Shown here piece after piece: positions 7,724 to 16,223 of a stretch of DNA of 64,000 bases. The position numbers and the translations under genes are program-made. The first letter of the stretch is position 1. Each line of letters begins with the position of its first letter. This stretch comes from an uncultured Acetatifactor sp. GTDB lineage: Bacteria > Bacillota > Clostridia > Lachnospirales > Lachnospiraceae. Location: the NCBI GenBank assembly GCA_910578215.1, contig CAJTPH010000016.1:10540-74539 (forward strand). The letters run 5' to 3'. The notes under the pieces are model-generated. The model had not been told where the DNA came from. It worked only from the letters and a program-made list of their open reading frames with translations, and did no database searches.

Positions 7724-9787
7724 ATGAGATTTGAACCGAAGTCGTTAGATTATGATTTGAGCCCGTATACAGGGCTGACGAGGGAGAGCTGGCTGGAAGC
7801 GGGCAGATATATGCTGGAGGGTATTTTCCGGAATATCGGGGACTTTCAGAAGCCGGTGATAATGCCCAGAAGGGAGACGGAGATTACCTATCCTCATCTG
7901 AAGGCGTCGCCGGAGACGCAGAGGACCCAGCGCTGTGCAGAGGTGTTTGAGGGGCTGACCCGGACCTTTTTCATAGCGGCGCCCATGATCGCCAGCCAGC
8001 CTGATTTAAGGGTCTGCGGGTATTCCTATACGCTGGCGGAATATTATAAAAATCAGGTGCTGCGCGTCTGTACCAGGGGGGACGAGCTGTATGTGGGAAC
8101 CTATGAGGATCAGAGGATGACTGTGGGGAGCAGGGACAGATACCGCGCGTTCCAGCAGACGGTTGAGACCTGTGCGCTGGTGATCTGCCTGTGGATCAGC
8201 AGGGAGCAGATCTGGGACACCTGTACGAAGGAGGAGAAGGACAGGATAGCGGCGCTGATCGGAGGCTATGCCCATGAGAGCACGGTGCCTCAGAACTGGC
8301 GGCTGTTTAACATGCTGGACATGGCGTTCCTGCATATGGAGGGGTATCCCATAAAGGAAGCCGTCATGCGGGACCATGCCCAGGCAATCTTAAATTTTTA
8401 CGCAGGGGACGGCTGGTACAGGGACGGTCATTCCTTTGACTATTATTCCTGCTGGGGCTTTAACGTGTACACGGCGTTTTGGAACAGGTGGTACGGGTAT
8501 GAGCACGAGCCTTACATAGCGGCGAGGTTTGAGGAGTACTCCAACCGGCTTATGGAGACCTATGGGGACTTTTTTGACAGGGACGGCTGGACCAATATGT
8601 GGGGGCGCAGCAATATTTACCGGAATGCGTCCACCAGCGCCTTTGACGGCAATCTGATGATGAGAGGCGGAAAGGCAGACCCGGGGCGGGCAAGGCGCAT
8701 CTGCTCGGGTTCCCTGATGCAATTCCTGGGAAGGGAGGATTTTCTGTGCCAGGGGGTGCCTGCCCTTGGTTTTTACGGGCAGTTTTCGCCTCTGGTACAG
8801 GGCTATTCCTGCGCGGAGTCTCCCTTCTGGCTGGGTAAGGCGTTTCTTTGCCTGCACCTGCCGGCGGACCATCCCTTTTGGACGGCCAGGGAGAACAACG
8901 GCACATGGGAGCGGCTGAAAAAGGATGAGGTGAAGGTGACCGCGCTTGACGGTCCGGGGCTGTGCTTTTCCAATCATGAGGCAAACGGTGAGACGGTTCT
9001 GCGCACCGGCAAGGTGAATAAGCGCGCCGGAGATGAGCATGGGATGTGGAATTATTCCAAGCTCTGCTATAACACCAAATATCCCTGGGAGTCCGCGCCT
9101 GCGCCGGATGTGGAGTCCCAGCAGTATGTGCTCAGGGACGGAACGGACGGGCGCGTGGAAAAGGCAAACGTCACCTTCTGGGCAGGGGAACGGGAGGGCG
9201 TGCTGTACCGCAGGCAGTATTTTGACTACGGGCCGGAGCGGGAAAGCCACTGGACCCAGGGAATCAACCTTGCGGACTTCCCGGTGCCGGGCGGAATCGT
9301 TAGGGTGGACAGGCTGAAGCTTCACAGGGCGCCGGTTACGATTACGCTGGGAGCCTATGGCTTCCCGGACAACGGCACGGAGATTACGGAAAAGACCTGC
9401 GGCAGCGGGAAATGTATTATTTTAAAAGGAAAGGACGCCGTGGGTAGGGAGAAGCAGCTTGCTATGACGGTCTACGGAGGCTGGCAGAAGCTGGAGCTTT
9501 TGCACAGTACCGGAACCAATCCGGACTCGGAGAGGTCTTTGGTGGTTTTTGCCGCCATGGAGCGCAGGCAGCATTACGGCGGCTTTGAGCCCTATGTGCT
9601 GATTTCCCAGGTGATCACAAGGGAGAGCGCAGAGGAATTCGCGCAGGAGGAGCTGTTTCCCGTTGACCAGGTGGTTTACACGGACCCGGAGGGAACGGGA
9701 AGCTTCGGGCCTGTCACATTAAAAATGAAGGACGGAAGCGTTAAGGTCATAGATTTTGAAGGTATGGAGGGGCGGCTGACCCTGTGA
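7724..9787 (+). CDS. DUF2264 domain-containing protein
   Basis: A 687-residue protein without a signal peptide. The whole length matches the DUF2264 pattern as I know it: an N-terminal alpha-helical region (RESWLEAGRYMLEGIF, QNWRLFNMLDMAFLHMEG, GWYRDGHSFDYYSCWGFN), then a beta-rich C-terminal half. The (alpha/alpha)-barrel-like first half and the frequent Trp and Tyr resemble carbohydrate-active proteins, and DUF2264 genes often accompany pectin or rhamnose-polymer utilisation genes. The enzymatic activity is not established. It converges with a GH28-like gene 180 bp downstream. The start is at 7724, seven bases after GGAGGA; an upstream in-frame ATG at 7697 lacks such a site. Confidence 0.82.
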   Translation: MRFEPKSLDYDLSPYTGLTRESWLEAGRYMLEGIFRNIGDFQKPVIMPRRETEITYPHLKASPETQRTQRCAEVFEGLTRTFFIAAPMIASQPDLRVCGYSYTLAEYYKNQVLRVCTRGDELYVGTYEDQRMTVGSRDRYRAFQQTVETCALVICLWISREQIWDTCTKEEKDRIAALIGGYAHESTVPQNWRLFNMLDMAFLHMEGYPIKEAVMRDHAQAILNFYAGDGWYRDGHSFDYYSCWGFNVYTAFWNRWYGYEHEPYIAARFEEYSNRLMETYGDFFDRDGWTNMWGRSNIYRNASTSAFDGNLMMRGGKADPGRARRICSGSLMQFLGREDFLCQGVPALGFYGQFSPLVQGYSCAESPFWLGKAFLCLHLPADHPFWTARENNGTWERLKKDEVKVTALDGPGLCFSNHEANGETVLRTGKVNKRAGDEHGMWNYSKLCYNTKYPWESAPAPDVESQQYVLRDGTDGRVEKANVTFWAGEREGVLYRRQYFDYGPERESHWTQGINLADFPVPGGIVRVDRLKLHRAPVTITLGAYGFPDNGTEITEKTCGSGKCIILKGKDAVGREKQLAMTVYGGWQKLELLHSTGTNPDSERSLVVFAAMERRQHYGGFEPYVLISQVITRESAEEFAQEELFPVDQVVYTDPEGTGSFGPVTLKMKDGSVKVIDFEGMEGRLTL

Positions 9788-9799
9788 TACGGCGTGACA

Positions 9800-9962
9800 G
9801 GGGCTGCTGCAGCTTTGTTTTGCAGCAGCCCCGGGTTTTGTGTCTGCGTCCGCCCGTGTGCCGTAGGGCGCCGTATTTTTATTCCCGCGGGCAATGAGCC
9901 AGGCGGATGCGTCAGCAAATCCCACTGAATCTTGTATATGTTTTTCTTAGTGCGACAGCCCC
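9800..9962. repeat. Possible small inverted-repeat element between convergent genes
   Basis: The 163-bp block begins GGGGCTGCTGCA (9800-9811) and ends TGCGACAGCCCC (9951-9962). These are inverted copies with two mismatches. The left end is itself a perfect 12-bp hairpin (with TGCAGCAGCCCC at 9821-9832) that could terminate the DUF2264 transcript. The interior (9881-9920) matches the dispersed repeat also seen at 28130 and 46696. The right part of the hairpin shares TTTTGCAGCAGCCCC with the terminator at 24899-24943. No target duplication was found. Confidence 0.45.
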
Positions 9963-9967
9963 TTTAA

Positions 9968-12844
9968 TTAAGCGGGACGGACAGTTATGCGTACCGTGGT
10001 TTTCTCTGGTATTACTCCGTCGTCCGCTGCAAATATGAGGTTATATTCCCCACATTGGGAGAGGGCAGGCGTCCAGAGGAATAATTTTTCCGACGGGTCG
10101 AACGATGCGCCCTCCGGCAGGCTCTCGCAGGAGAGGGTGAGCGTCACCGCCGCACCCTTGACACTGTGGTTCAGGCGCTGCTGTTCGTTGTAGATCATCC
10201 CGTCGTCCGCCCGGTCGGAGATGTCCGTGGCAGGATTGCGGACGGACAGCCGAAGCTCCAGGGTTTCGCCCGCGGCGACGGACACCGGGGCAACGGGGCG
10301 GATAAAGGGGCGGTGTACCGTCAGCGGCAGCGGGTAAGCATCCGTGTCCACCGCAAAGGAATAGCCTGTTTCCCGGCAGGGGACGGTGGGGTAAGCGTAC
10401 AGGCTGTCCGGGGGCGTGCCCGGAGCGGGGGCGTGAATGTGTATTTCCGCTATCTGCGCCTGAACGGTGCCGGATTTAGCCGGGTTATGCCCGCAGGATG
10501 TACTGCGGCCGTCAGACTGAACCGGATTATGTCCGCAGGATGTACTGTAGCCGTCGGACTGCTCCGTGCGGCGCTGGGGCTGAACCGGGTTGGGGCTGGG
10601 CTGTGCGGCGTCCGTATGCCATGTGCGGATAACGGGCGGGCTTACAAGCTCCAGCCCTGTGACCGTGGTGGTAAAGTAGGGCTGCTCCGGCACATTCTCC
10701 GCGTTGGTGTGTCTTCTGCAATGGTGGGTGACGGCGGCGATGGGAGCGATGCCCTCCGCACAGCCCGCTGTGAGACCGTCCAGCCGCACGCCGTTTATAT
10801 CGTCCAACACGCAGACGTGCCTGCCGTCGGGCACCTTGCAGGAAATGCTGATATTTTTCAGGCTCAGACCGTCCACATGCCTTGCAAACAGCCCAAAGGC
10901 GGGCAGGATGCCCCAGTTGCTGGGCTCGGGATAGACCTCCGGAAGCTCCGGCACATTGTAGGGGTCGTTTTTCCATCGGTTGTTTTCCGGGTCCCAATCT
11001 GCACGGGGCAGCAGCCCTTCGTTTTTTAAGAAGAAGGTGTTTACAAGCCAGGGCAGGCTCTGCACATGCTCCCTTGCATGAAACTGAGAGAATTTCCACT
11101 CGGTATTAAGCTGGCGCTGCTCTATGGCATGTTCCATGGTAAGACCACCTCTGTACTCCACGGAAATATTTTCCAGTACAATGTTCTTCAGGTGAGAGTC
11201 CGTTAGGCCCATAAGCAGAATGGGATAGCGGGGGTCGGCGTTTGTGATTTTTATGTTGCTGATGCGCACGTTTTCCACTCTTGCCAGCTCCCCGCAGCCC
11301 ACGCCGTTGGCATAAAGGGGCAGATCCCTCGCCGGAATCTCTGCGGAAAAGTCGGGTTGGTAGGAGCCTGGAGAACCGTCTCCCCGGGAGTCCTGTCCGT
11401 GGGAAGAACCGTCCCCCCAGGGCTGCCAGCGCTTTAAAAACATGTGACCGTCCCGCTCCTCGTAATTTGCCGGGTTACATGTGACGGGGGCGTCGGGGTC
11501 CACGATCTCAAAGGAGGAGTGCCCGTCCACCGTAACGGTTTTTGTCCGGTTGTAATGGGGGGTATATCTGGCGGCGGGATAGCAGTGCCAGCCCGGAGCG
11601 TTCGGCAGTATCCAGCCTCGGTTGTCCATGCGCACGTCGGACTCCCCGGCTGGGTAGGCTGTGGAAGCGCTGTTTCCCGTCACCGGGAACCTGCCTCTGT
11701 CGCCTGCCCTGATAAAGACAGGAGAGCTTGACACATTGTCCAGCTGGCAGTCCTCAAAAATAACGTCCGTCAGGGAAGAACAGTCCACCGCTTCCATGGC
11801 GAAGCCGCGGGAACGGTCGAAGCGGACCCGGCGGATGGTCACCAGATGGTAACCGCAGGTGGACTCCGTGCCGAACTTCACGCGTCCCGTGGGACCGCAG
11901 CGGTCCTGTGCGATCAGCTTGTCTCTCGTGTATTCCCCGGCGTAGACGCTGCCTGCGTCGTAGCCGCTGACCACGCAGTCCTCAATCAGCACATTCCGGA
12001 GAGGCTTAAAGATGCCTGCGCCGAAGGAGGCCTTCAGGCACAGCCCGTCGTCGGTCAGGGAGTTGCAGGTGGTGTTCAGGACGGTGACATCCTGGCAGCA
12101 GTCTATATCGAAGGCGTCCCTGGTGGTATCCACCAGCACCCGGTTCACATAGAGATTTTCGCATCCCTCGGCAATAATGGCAAAGTGCCCGCCGATGGTT
12201 ACGGAAAAGTCCTCAAAAACAATATTTTTGCAGCGCACCAGCGCCAGCCCCTTGTTGCCGAACCATTCCCCGCGGTGTCCTCTTGCCTGACGGCTTTCGG
12301 GCTCCCGGGGGTCGCCGCCTTGAAGGACATATTCAAGGATGCCTCTCTCATCGTCAAATCTGCCGCCGGTAAAGAGTCCTTTGCCGTAAATCATAATATT
12401 TTCCAGGTCGGCGCCGTATACCAGGCTGTTTGCAAAATAAGAGTGCCCGTGGTCCTGCAGCCCCAGGTAGGGATTGATTTCCGGCTCCCCATAGCTGCCG
12501 CCCTCGCCTGCCGGTTTTTCCCGGGGAGATTTTCCGGGAGGGCAGGGGAGGTCGGGCTTAGCCGCCGCGATCACCGCGCCCTCCTCCAGGTACAGGTTTA
12601 CGTTGCTTTTTAACAGAATTGTGTAGGTGTAAAAGGTTCCGGGGGGTATTGTCACCGTGCCGCCCTCTTTTGCTGCCGTGCAGATGGCGCGGTTGATCGC
12701 CTCGGTGTTCCGGACCGGCGGATTCTCCGGTTTTGCACCGAAGTCGGTAATGGGAAAAAGTGCCTTTTTGTACAGATGCGAGGGGCGGACGGAGGCGCCG
12801 GAGGCCTCCGGGATAACATAGGATGACATAAGCTTATACCTCAT
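9968..12844 (-). CDS. GH28-like right-handed beta-helix glycosidase with C-terminal Ig-like domain
   Basis: 958 residues. The N-terminus ITDFGAKPENPPVRNTEAIN and GGTVTIPPGTFYT are typical of the pectate-lyase/polygalacturonase beta-helix fold. The core at about 245-275 reads DAFDIDCCQDV ... SLTDDGLCLKAS, matching the GH28 Asp plus Asp-Asp catalytic spacing. The classical GHG and RIK motifs are not obvious, so it may belong to a divergent GH28 subfamily. There is no signal peptide, so it probably acts on imported oligogalacturonides or rhamnogalacturonides. The last 110 residues form a putative Ig-like domain. A duplicated 14-residue segment (around 760-788) lies in the linker between helix and Ig domain. 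The neighbouring DUF2264 gene supports a pectin-related role. Confidence 0.8.
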   Translation of the reverse strand: MRYKLMSSYVIPEASGASVRPSHLYKKALFPITDFGAKPENPPVRNTEAINRAICTAAKEGGTVTIPPGTFYTYTILLKSNVNLYLEEGAVIAAAKPDLPCPPGKSPREKPAGEGGSYGEPEINPYLGLQDHGHSYFANSLVYGADLENIMIYGKGLFTGGRFDDERGILEYVLQGGDPREPESRQARGHRGEWFGNKGLALVRCKNIVFEDFSVTIGGHFAIIAEGCENLYVNRVLVDTTRDAFDIDCCQDVTVLNTTCNSLTDDGLCLKASFGAGIFKPLRNVLIEDCVVSGYDAGSVYAGEYTRDKLIAQDRCGPTGRVKFGTESTCGYHLVTIRRVRFDRSRGFAMEAVDCSSLTDVIFEDCQLDNVSSSPVFIRAGDRGRFPVTGNSASTAYPAGESDVRMDNRGWILPNAPGWHCYPAARYTPHYNRTKTVTVDGHSSFEIVDPDAPVTCNPANYEERDGHMFLKRWQPWGDGSSHGQDSRGDGSPGSYQPDFSAEIPARDLPLYANGVGCGELARVENVRISNIKITNADPRYPILLMGLTDSHLKNIVLENISVEYRGGLTMEHAIEQRQLNTEWKFSQFHAREHVQSLPWLVNTFFLKNEGLLPRADWDPENNRWKNDPYNVPELPEVYPEPSNWGILPAFGLFARHVDGLSLKNISISCKVPDGRHVCVLDDINGVRLDGLTAGCAEGIAPIAAVTHHCRRHTNAENVPEQPYFTTTVTGLELVSPPVIRTWHTDAAQPSPNPVQPQRRTEQSDGYSTSCGHNPVQSDGRSTSCGHNPAKSGTVQAQIAEIHIHAPAPGTPPDSLYAYPTVPCRETGYSFAVDTDAYPLPLTVHRPFIRPVAPVSVAAGETLELRLSVRNPATDISDRADDGMIYNEQQRLNHSVKGAAVTLTLSCESLPEGASFDPSEKLFLWTPALSQCGEYNLIFAADDGVIPEKTTVRITVRPA
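10480..10563. repeat. Two tandem 42-bp copies inside the GH28-like gene
   Basis: Two adjacent 42-bp units start at 10480 and 10522, with few differences. They encode SDGYSTSCGHNPVQ and SDGRSTSCGHNPAK, in the linker before the last part of the protein. Frame is kept, so this is a length-variable linker and not damage. Confidence 0.7.
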
Positions 12845-13063
12845 TTAAGTCTTGTTGGGGGGCGGCCTGACAGTCTCCGTTTTGACCAATGAGCTGTCCA
12901 TGGATAAAACGCCATGGGGCATTGGAGCGCTGTCAGGGCGTCGTTTTTGCTCTGATAATGTCATTATATATTATTTTAAGGAGAATATCTACAATATTTC
13001 ATGGAAATTACCTTGCAAAAGTTGCCGTTCCGCATCAAATCCGTGAAAAACGACGAAGCCTAC

Positions 13064-13092
13064 TTTACATTTATTACTAAAAGTTGTATACT
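13064..13092 (+). promoter_or_regulatory. Near-consensus sigma-A promoter of the secreted LysM gene
   Basis: TTTACA (13064-13069), a 17-bp spacer and TATACT (13087-13092), 69 bp before the start codon. Each hexamer has one mismatch to consensus, and the surroundings are AT-rich, so this should be a strong constitutive promoter. The rest of the 317-bp gap (12845-13161) holds a weak hairpin near 12890-12930 and AT-rich sequence that probably carries the minus-strand promoter of the GH28-like gene. Confidence 0.8.
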
Positions 13093-13161
13093 TATTACAC
13101 TATATTGACCGTGTAATTAAAGAAAACAGGTCAGGATAGACAATGTTAAGGAGGAAAAGAG

Positions 13162-15159
13162 ATGAAAAGAAAATTTCTAGGGAAAAAGAGCAAAGTCATG
13201 GCACTGGCTCTTGCTGCGGCAATGGCTTTTCCTATGTTGCCGGCAAGCTCCGTACAGGCGGCTGAGGCAGGCGCTTCCATCTATACGGATGAAGCGGAGC
13301 TTCCCGCAGGCTGGTCTGTCAGCTCAGGGTCTGTTAAGGGCGTAGACGCTGATAAGGGCGGCAATACTTCCAACAAGCTTGCTTTGGCAGGCAAGGCAAA
13401 GGCGGATTATAAGCTGGCTTCCGCAGTGTCCGCAGGAAAGGTAACGCTGGAGTATGAAGTGTTCAACGAAGGCGTGGCAAATGCAATGGTTGTTTATGAC
13501 AGCGACGGCAAGGCTCTGATCAATGTCGGCGGCGCAGGCAGCGGCAACATGAATATCATGCCCGGCTATGCGGACGGCGCTGCTTCAGGCACCGAGTACG
13601 CAACCAGCGGCAAGGTATTTACATGGGTAGGCGGCAGTAAGGCAGCATGGAGAAAGGTAGCTATAGAGATCGACCTTGACAAGTCCAACAAGGACGGCGT
13701 TTTGAGCTTCACTCTTAACGTATATGAGCCCGACGGCGACTACAAGGGAAAGGATACCAAGTGGAAGCTCTTTGCGGCAGAGGATACGGAAAACGGCCAG
13801 AAGAGAGACGGACAGTTCACTCAGGCGAATACATACGTTAAGCCTTTGGGCAACAACAAGGGCGGCAATATCGTAGATGCAGGCACCCATGCAAACGGCG
13901 CTGCTACCCCTGGAATTACAAAGTTCAGCGTAGCAGGTATCCAGCTTGTATCGGCAGGCGAAGGTCCTTTCTATGACAATATGGTTCTTACCGCAGGCGA
14001 GGCAGCTTCCGGCAACGAAAGCACTCCTGCACCCAGCGAGAATACTCCTGCGCCCAGCGCAAGTACCCCCGCTCCCAGTGCAAGCACTCCCGAACCCAGC
14101 AAGAGCACTCCTGCCCCCAGTTCTTCCGGCACGATCTCTGCAGACGGAACATATACCGTACAGAGGGGCGACACCCTTTACGGCATTGCAAAGAAGCTTC
14201 TGGGCAACGGAAGCAGATGGATTGATATCTATGCTTTGAATTCCGCAACCATCAAGGATGCAAAGCAGATTTTTGCAGGTCAGGTACTGCATATTAACAG
14301 TGTGACAGGTTCTACCGGTCCGATCGTGCCCCTTCCTACTCCCGCACCTTCCACCGGAGATTCAACCGCTGCAGTACAGGGCGAGGTTAAGAATCTTGCA
14401 GTCTCCGCACAGGGCTCTCACGACTTCACAAAGCAGCAGAGAGTTCTGAAGGCATCTCTTACATGGGACGCAGTAAGCGGAGCTTCTTCCTATGATATTT
14501 ACAGAGACGGCGCTAAGATCGGCACCGCTTCCAGCAATAAGTTTGAGGATACTGCTTATGACGTAAACGGCAAGGTTGAGTATGCAGTAGCCGTAGCTGG
14601 ATCTTCCAGCAAGACTTCTATCTCTGTAACCCAGGTTGGTTATGACATCACTCTGACTCAGGTACAGAAGGATAAGGACAAAAATGATGTAACTCCTACA
14701 GCTGCAAAGGGATACACACCCGTAGTTGTACGCGGCAAGAAAGAAGAAATCACAGGCTCTGTCTATGAGAAAGGCAAGACTGCCGGTTTTACTGTCAGTG
14801 TTGAAGGACGTTGGAGAATGAACGAGTGCTCCACACTTGGTTATACGTCAAGCGACCTGAGAGGCGGCGAAGTTCTTACTACCAAAGACTCAGGTGTTAC
14901 ATTTAAGGCAGATGTTGCAAACGGCACCTATGATGTATGGGTACTGACAGGCGATCTGGATGCTAAGACCCAGGCTTCCTCCGTTATTACCGTAAACGGC
15001 GAGTCTCAGACTCTGATTGCGCCCGAGAAGGCAACGTTTACTGAGGGCAATTTCACCGCAAAGGTTACTGACGGCGTGCTTACCATTGAGGTTAAGGGCA
15101 CCGATGATCACCTTGACTGGGGCAGACTGAACGCAATTATCATCACTTCTACCAAGTAG
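13162..15159 (+). CDS. Secreted LysM-domain protein with Pro/Ser/Thr repeat linker and beta-sandwich domains
   Basis: 665 residues. A signal peptide (basic start, AMALALAAAMAFP-like core, probable cleavage after VQA near residue 33) shows export. Residues 35-280 form a beta-rich, carbohydrate-binding-like region. Residues 285-318 are seven-residue repeats of the form STPAPSA. A LysM domain (YTVQRGDTLYGIAKKLLG, about 331-378) should bind peptidoglycan. Residues 410-500 look like a fibronectin-type III fold (ASSYDIYRDGAKIG), and the last 130 residues look like a malectin-like or CBM-type sandwich. There is no catalytic motif, so it is probably a wall-bound binding or scaffold protein. The ATG follows AAGGAGG. 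The strong promoter, A+T-poor ordered codon use and stand-alone position suggest high expression. Confidence 0.82.
   Translation: MKRKFLGKKSKVMALALAAAMAFPMLPASSVQAAEAGASIYTDEAELPAGWSVSSGSVKGVDADKGGNTSNKLALAGKAKADYKLASAVSAGKVTLEYEVFNEGVANAMVVYDSDGKALINVGGAGSGNMNIMPGYADGAASGTEYATSGKVFTWVGGSKAAWRKVAIEIDLDKSNKDGVLSFTLNVYEPDGDYKGKDTKWKLFAAEDTENGQKRDGQFTQANTYVKPLGNNKGGNIVDAGTHANGAATPGITKFSVAGIQLVSAGEGPFYDNMVLTAGEAASGNESTPAPSENTPAPSASTPAPSASTPEPSKSTPAPSSSGTISADGTYTVQRGDTLYGIAKKLLGNGSRWIDIYALNSATIKDAKQIFAGQVLHINSVTGSTGPIVPLPTPAPSTGDSTAAVQGEVKNLAVSAQGSHDFTKQQRVLKASLTWDAVSGASSYDIYRDGAKIGTASSNKFEDTAYDVNGKVEYAVAVAGSSSKTSISVTQVGYDITLTQVQKDKDKNDVTPTAAKGYTPVVVRGKKEEITGSVYEKGKTAGFTVSVEGRWRMNECSTLGYTSSDLRGGEVLTTKDSGVTFKADVANGTYDVWVLTGDLDAKTQASSVITVNGESQTLIAPEKATFTEGNFTAKVTDGVLTIEVKGTDDHLDWGRLNAIIITSTK
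14022..14126 (+). repeat. 21-bp coding repeats (STPAPSx) in the LysM protein
   Basis: Five consecutive imperfect 21-bp units encode STPAPSE, NTPAPSA, STPAPSA, STPEPSK and STPAPSS. They form the extended linker before the LysM domain. Such repeats expand and contract easily, so strain-to-strain length variation is likely. Confidence 0.75.
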
Positions 15160-15235
15160 GATGATTTTGCCTGCAGCCTGGCGGTAATATGCAGTCAGGC
15201 ATAAAGAAGTATCAAATAAAGCAATATAAACAAAG

Positions 15236-15275
15236 AGCGTCTGCTCTCCTGTTTCGGCGGGAGGCGGACGCTTTT
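15236..15275 (+). terminator. Intrinsic terminator of the LysM gene
   Basis: The stem pairs GCGTCTGCTCTCC (15237-15249) with GGGAGGCGGACGC (15259-15271), including a few G-U pairs, around a short loop, followed by TTTT. It is 75 bp after the stop of the LysM gene. Confidence 0.65.
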
Positions 15276-15343
15276 GAATCTTGAATGCTATGACCGGGAG
15301 CGAGAGTATCTTATTTTCGCTGCCGGTTTTATTATATAAAAAA

Positions 15344-15371
15344 TGAACCAAATATAAAGTTATGTCGAATA
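15344..15371 (+). promoter_or_regulatory. Possible ECF-type autoregulatory promoter
   Basis: TGAACC (15344-15349), a 16-bp spacer and CGAATA (15366-15371), 30 bp before the sigma-factor start. The GAACC -35 core and 16-bp spacing fit the general ECF sigma pattern, and many ECF genes are self-activated. A sigma-A-like AT-rich stretch lies in the same place, so this is suggestive only. Confidence 0.35.
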
Positions 15372-15400
15372 TAGGGTGAACAGGCAGAGGAGGTGAAACA

Positions 15401-15934
15401 GTGGATGCAAGAGAAATAGAAAAATGTATCGATGATTTCGGTACGGATATTTATAGATTTTGCCTGAAGCTCTGTGCGGACAGGGCGGATGCCGAGGATT
15501 TATATCAACAAACCTTCCTGAAAGCGTTAGAAACAGAATGGACGCTTGACTGGGAGAGAAACCCGAAAGCGTTGTTTTTCTCTTTAGCTCATAATCTTTG
15601 GAAAAGCGACAGAAGAAAACAAGCACGCCGGAACAAAATTCTTCCCTGCAGCAATTTTGATGATGAAACGGAAACGGTAATACATTCTGAAGAAAGTATT
15701 CAAGAAGGTTATCTTGAAAAAGAATTGATTACAGAAGTCCGCCGAATCATTCAAACTCTCCCGGAAAAATTTCAAGTACCGTTGATATTATTTTACCTTT
15801 CCGATTGTCCCATAGAGCAGATAGCGGCCATAATAAAGAAACCGCCCGGTACCGTAAAAAGTCGATTGTTCAAGGGAAGAAGCTATCCGGGCTTCTATGA
15901 AAATTACCGATGTTCCGGCCCCGGAGCTGAATAG
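15401..15934 (+). CDS. ECF-type RNA polymerase sigma factor
   Basis: 177 residues from a GTG start with AGGAGGTGAA just upstream. Region 2 is visible as DIYRFCLKLCADRADAEDLY and NPKALFFSLAHNLWKS, and region 4 as LPEKFQVPLILFYLSDCPIE with the helix-turn-helix ending PPGTVKSRLFKGR. The last 17 residues (SYPGFYENYRCSGPGAE) do not look like a sigma C-terminus. Adding one base near 15879 would instead read on in frame into the next gene, so a one-base deletion, or a natural out-of-frame overlap, is possible. The next gene starts inside this one (38-bp overlap), so expression is probably coupled. The target genes are unknown. Confidence 0.8.
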   Translation: MDAREIEKCIDDFGTDIYRFCLKLCADRADAEDLYQQTFLKALETEWTLDWERNPKALFFSLAHNLWKSDRRKQARRNKILPCSNFDDETETVIHSEESIQEGYLEKELITEVRRIIQTLPEKFQVPLILFYLSDCPIEQIAAIIKKPPGTVKSRLFKGRSYPGFYENYRCSGPGAE

Positions 15935-16223
15935 GAAGCTCAAAGCGGCTCTGTATCAACAAGAGGCCGTCCTGCGAAAACAGCCTGTTACACATAAAAT
16001 ATCACTTTGGTATTTGCCGATGGTTTTAAATTTGATAACTTTTTCCTTGTTGGCTCTTTTTGCTTTGATAATGATTGAAAATATTTATTTATCTTACTTT
16101 GCCTCCGGTATCTGCGTTTATTTTGGCGTGGCTGGTATATTGCTTACCGCAGTGGGCGTAAAAAGAGGAAACATTAAAGAGGAAATCATAATCCGCATTG
16201 AGAAAAGAGGTGTGTTGGCATGA
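15897..16223 (+). CDS. Small two-helix membrane protein, possible anti-sigma factor
   Basis: 108 residues: a hydrophilic N-terminal 40 (VPAPELNRKLKAALYQQEAV) followed by two membrane helices (about 43-65 and 70-90) and a basic tail. Its position directly after and overlapping an ECF sigma gene, together with a cytoplasmic segment plus membrane helices, suggests a membrane anti-sigma or sigma-regulating protein. No zinc-binding anti-sigma motif is present, so the role is inferred from position alone. It overlaps the next gene by 4 bp (ATGA), which shows translational coupling. Confidence 0.65.
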   Translation: MKITDVPAPELNRKLKAALYQQEAVLRKQPVTHKISLWYLPMVLNLITFSLLALFALIMIENIYLSYFASGICVYFGVAGILLTAVGVKRGNIKEEIIIRIEKRGVLA

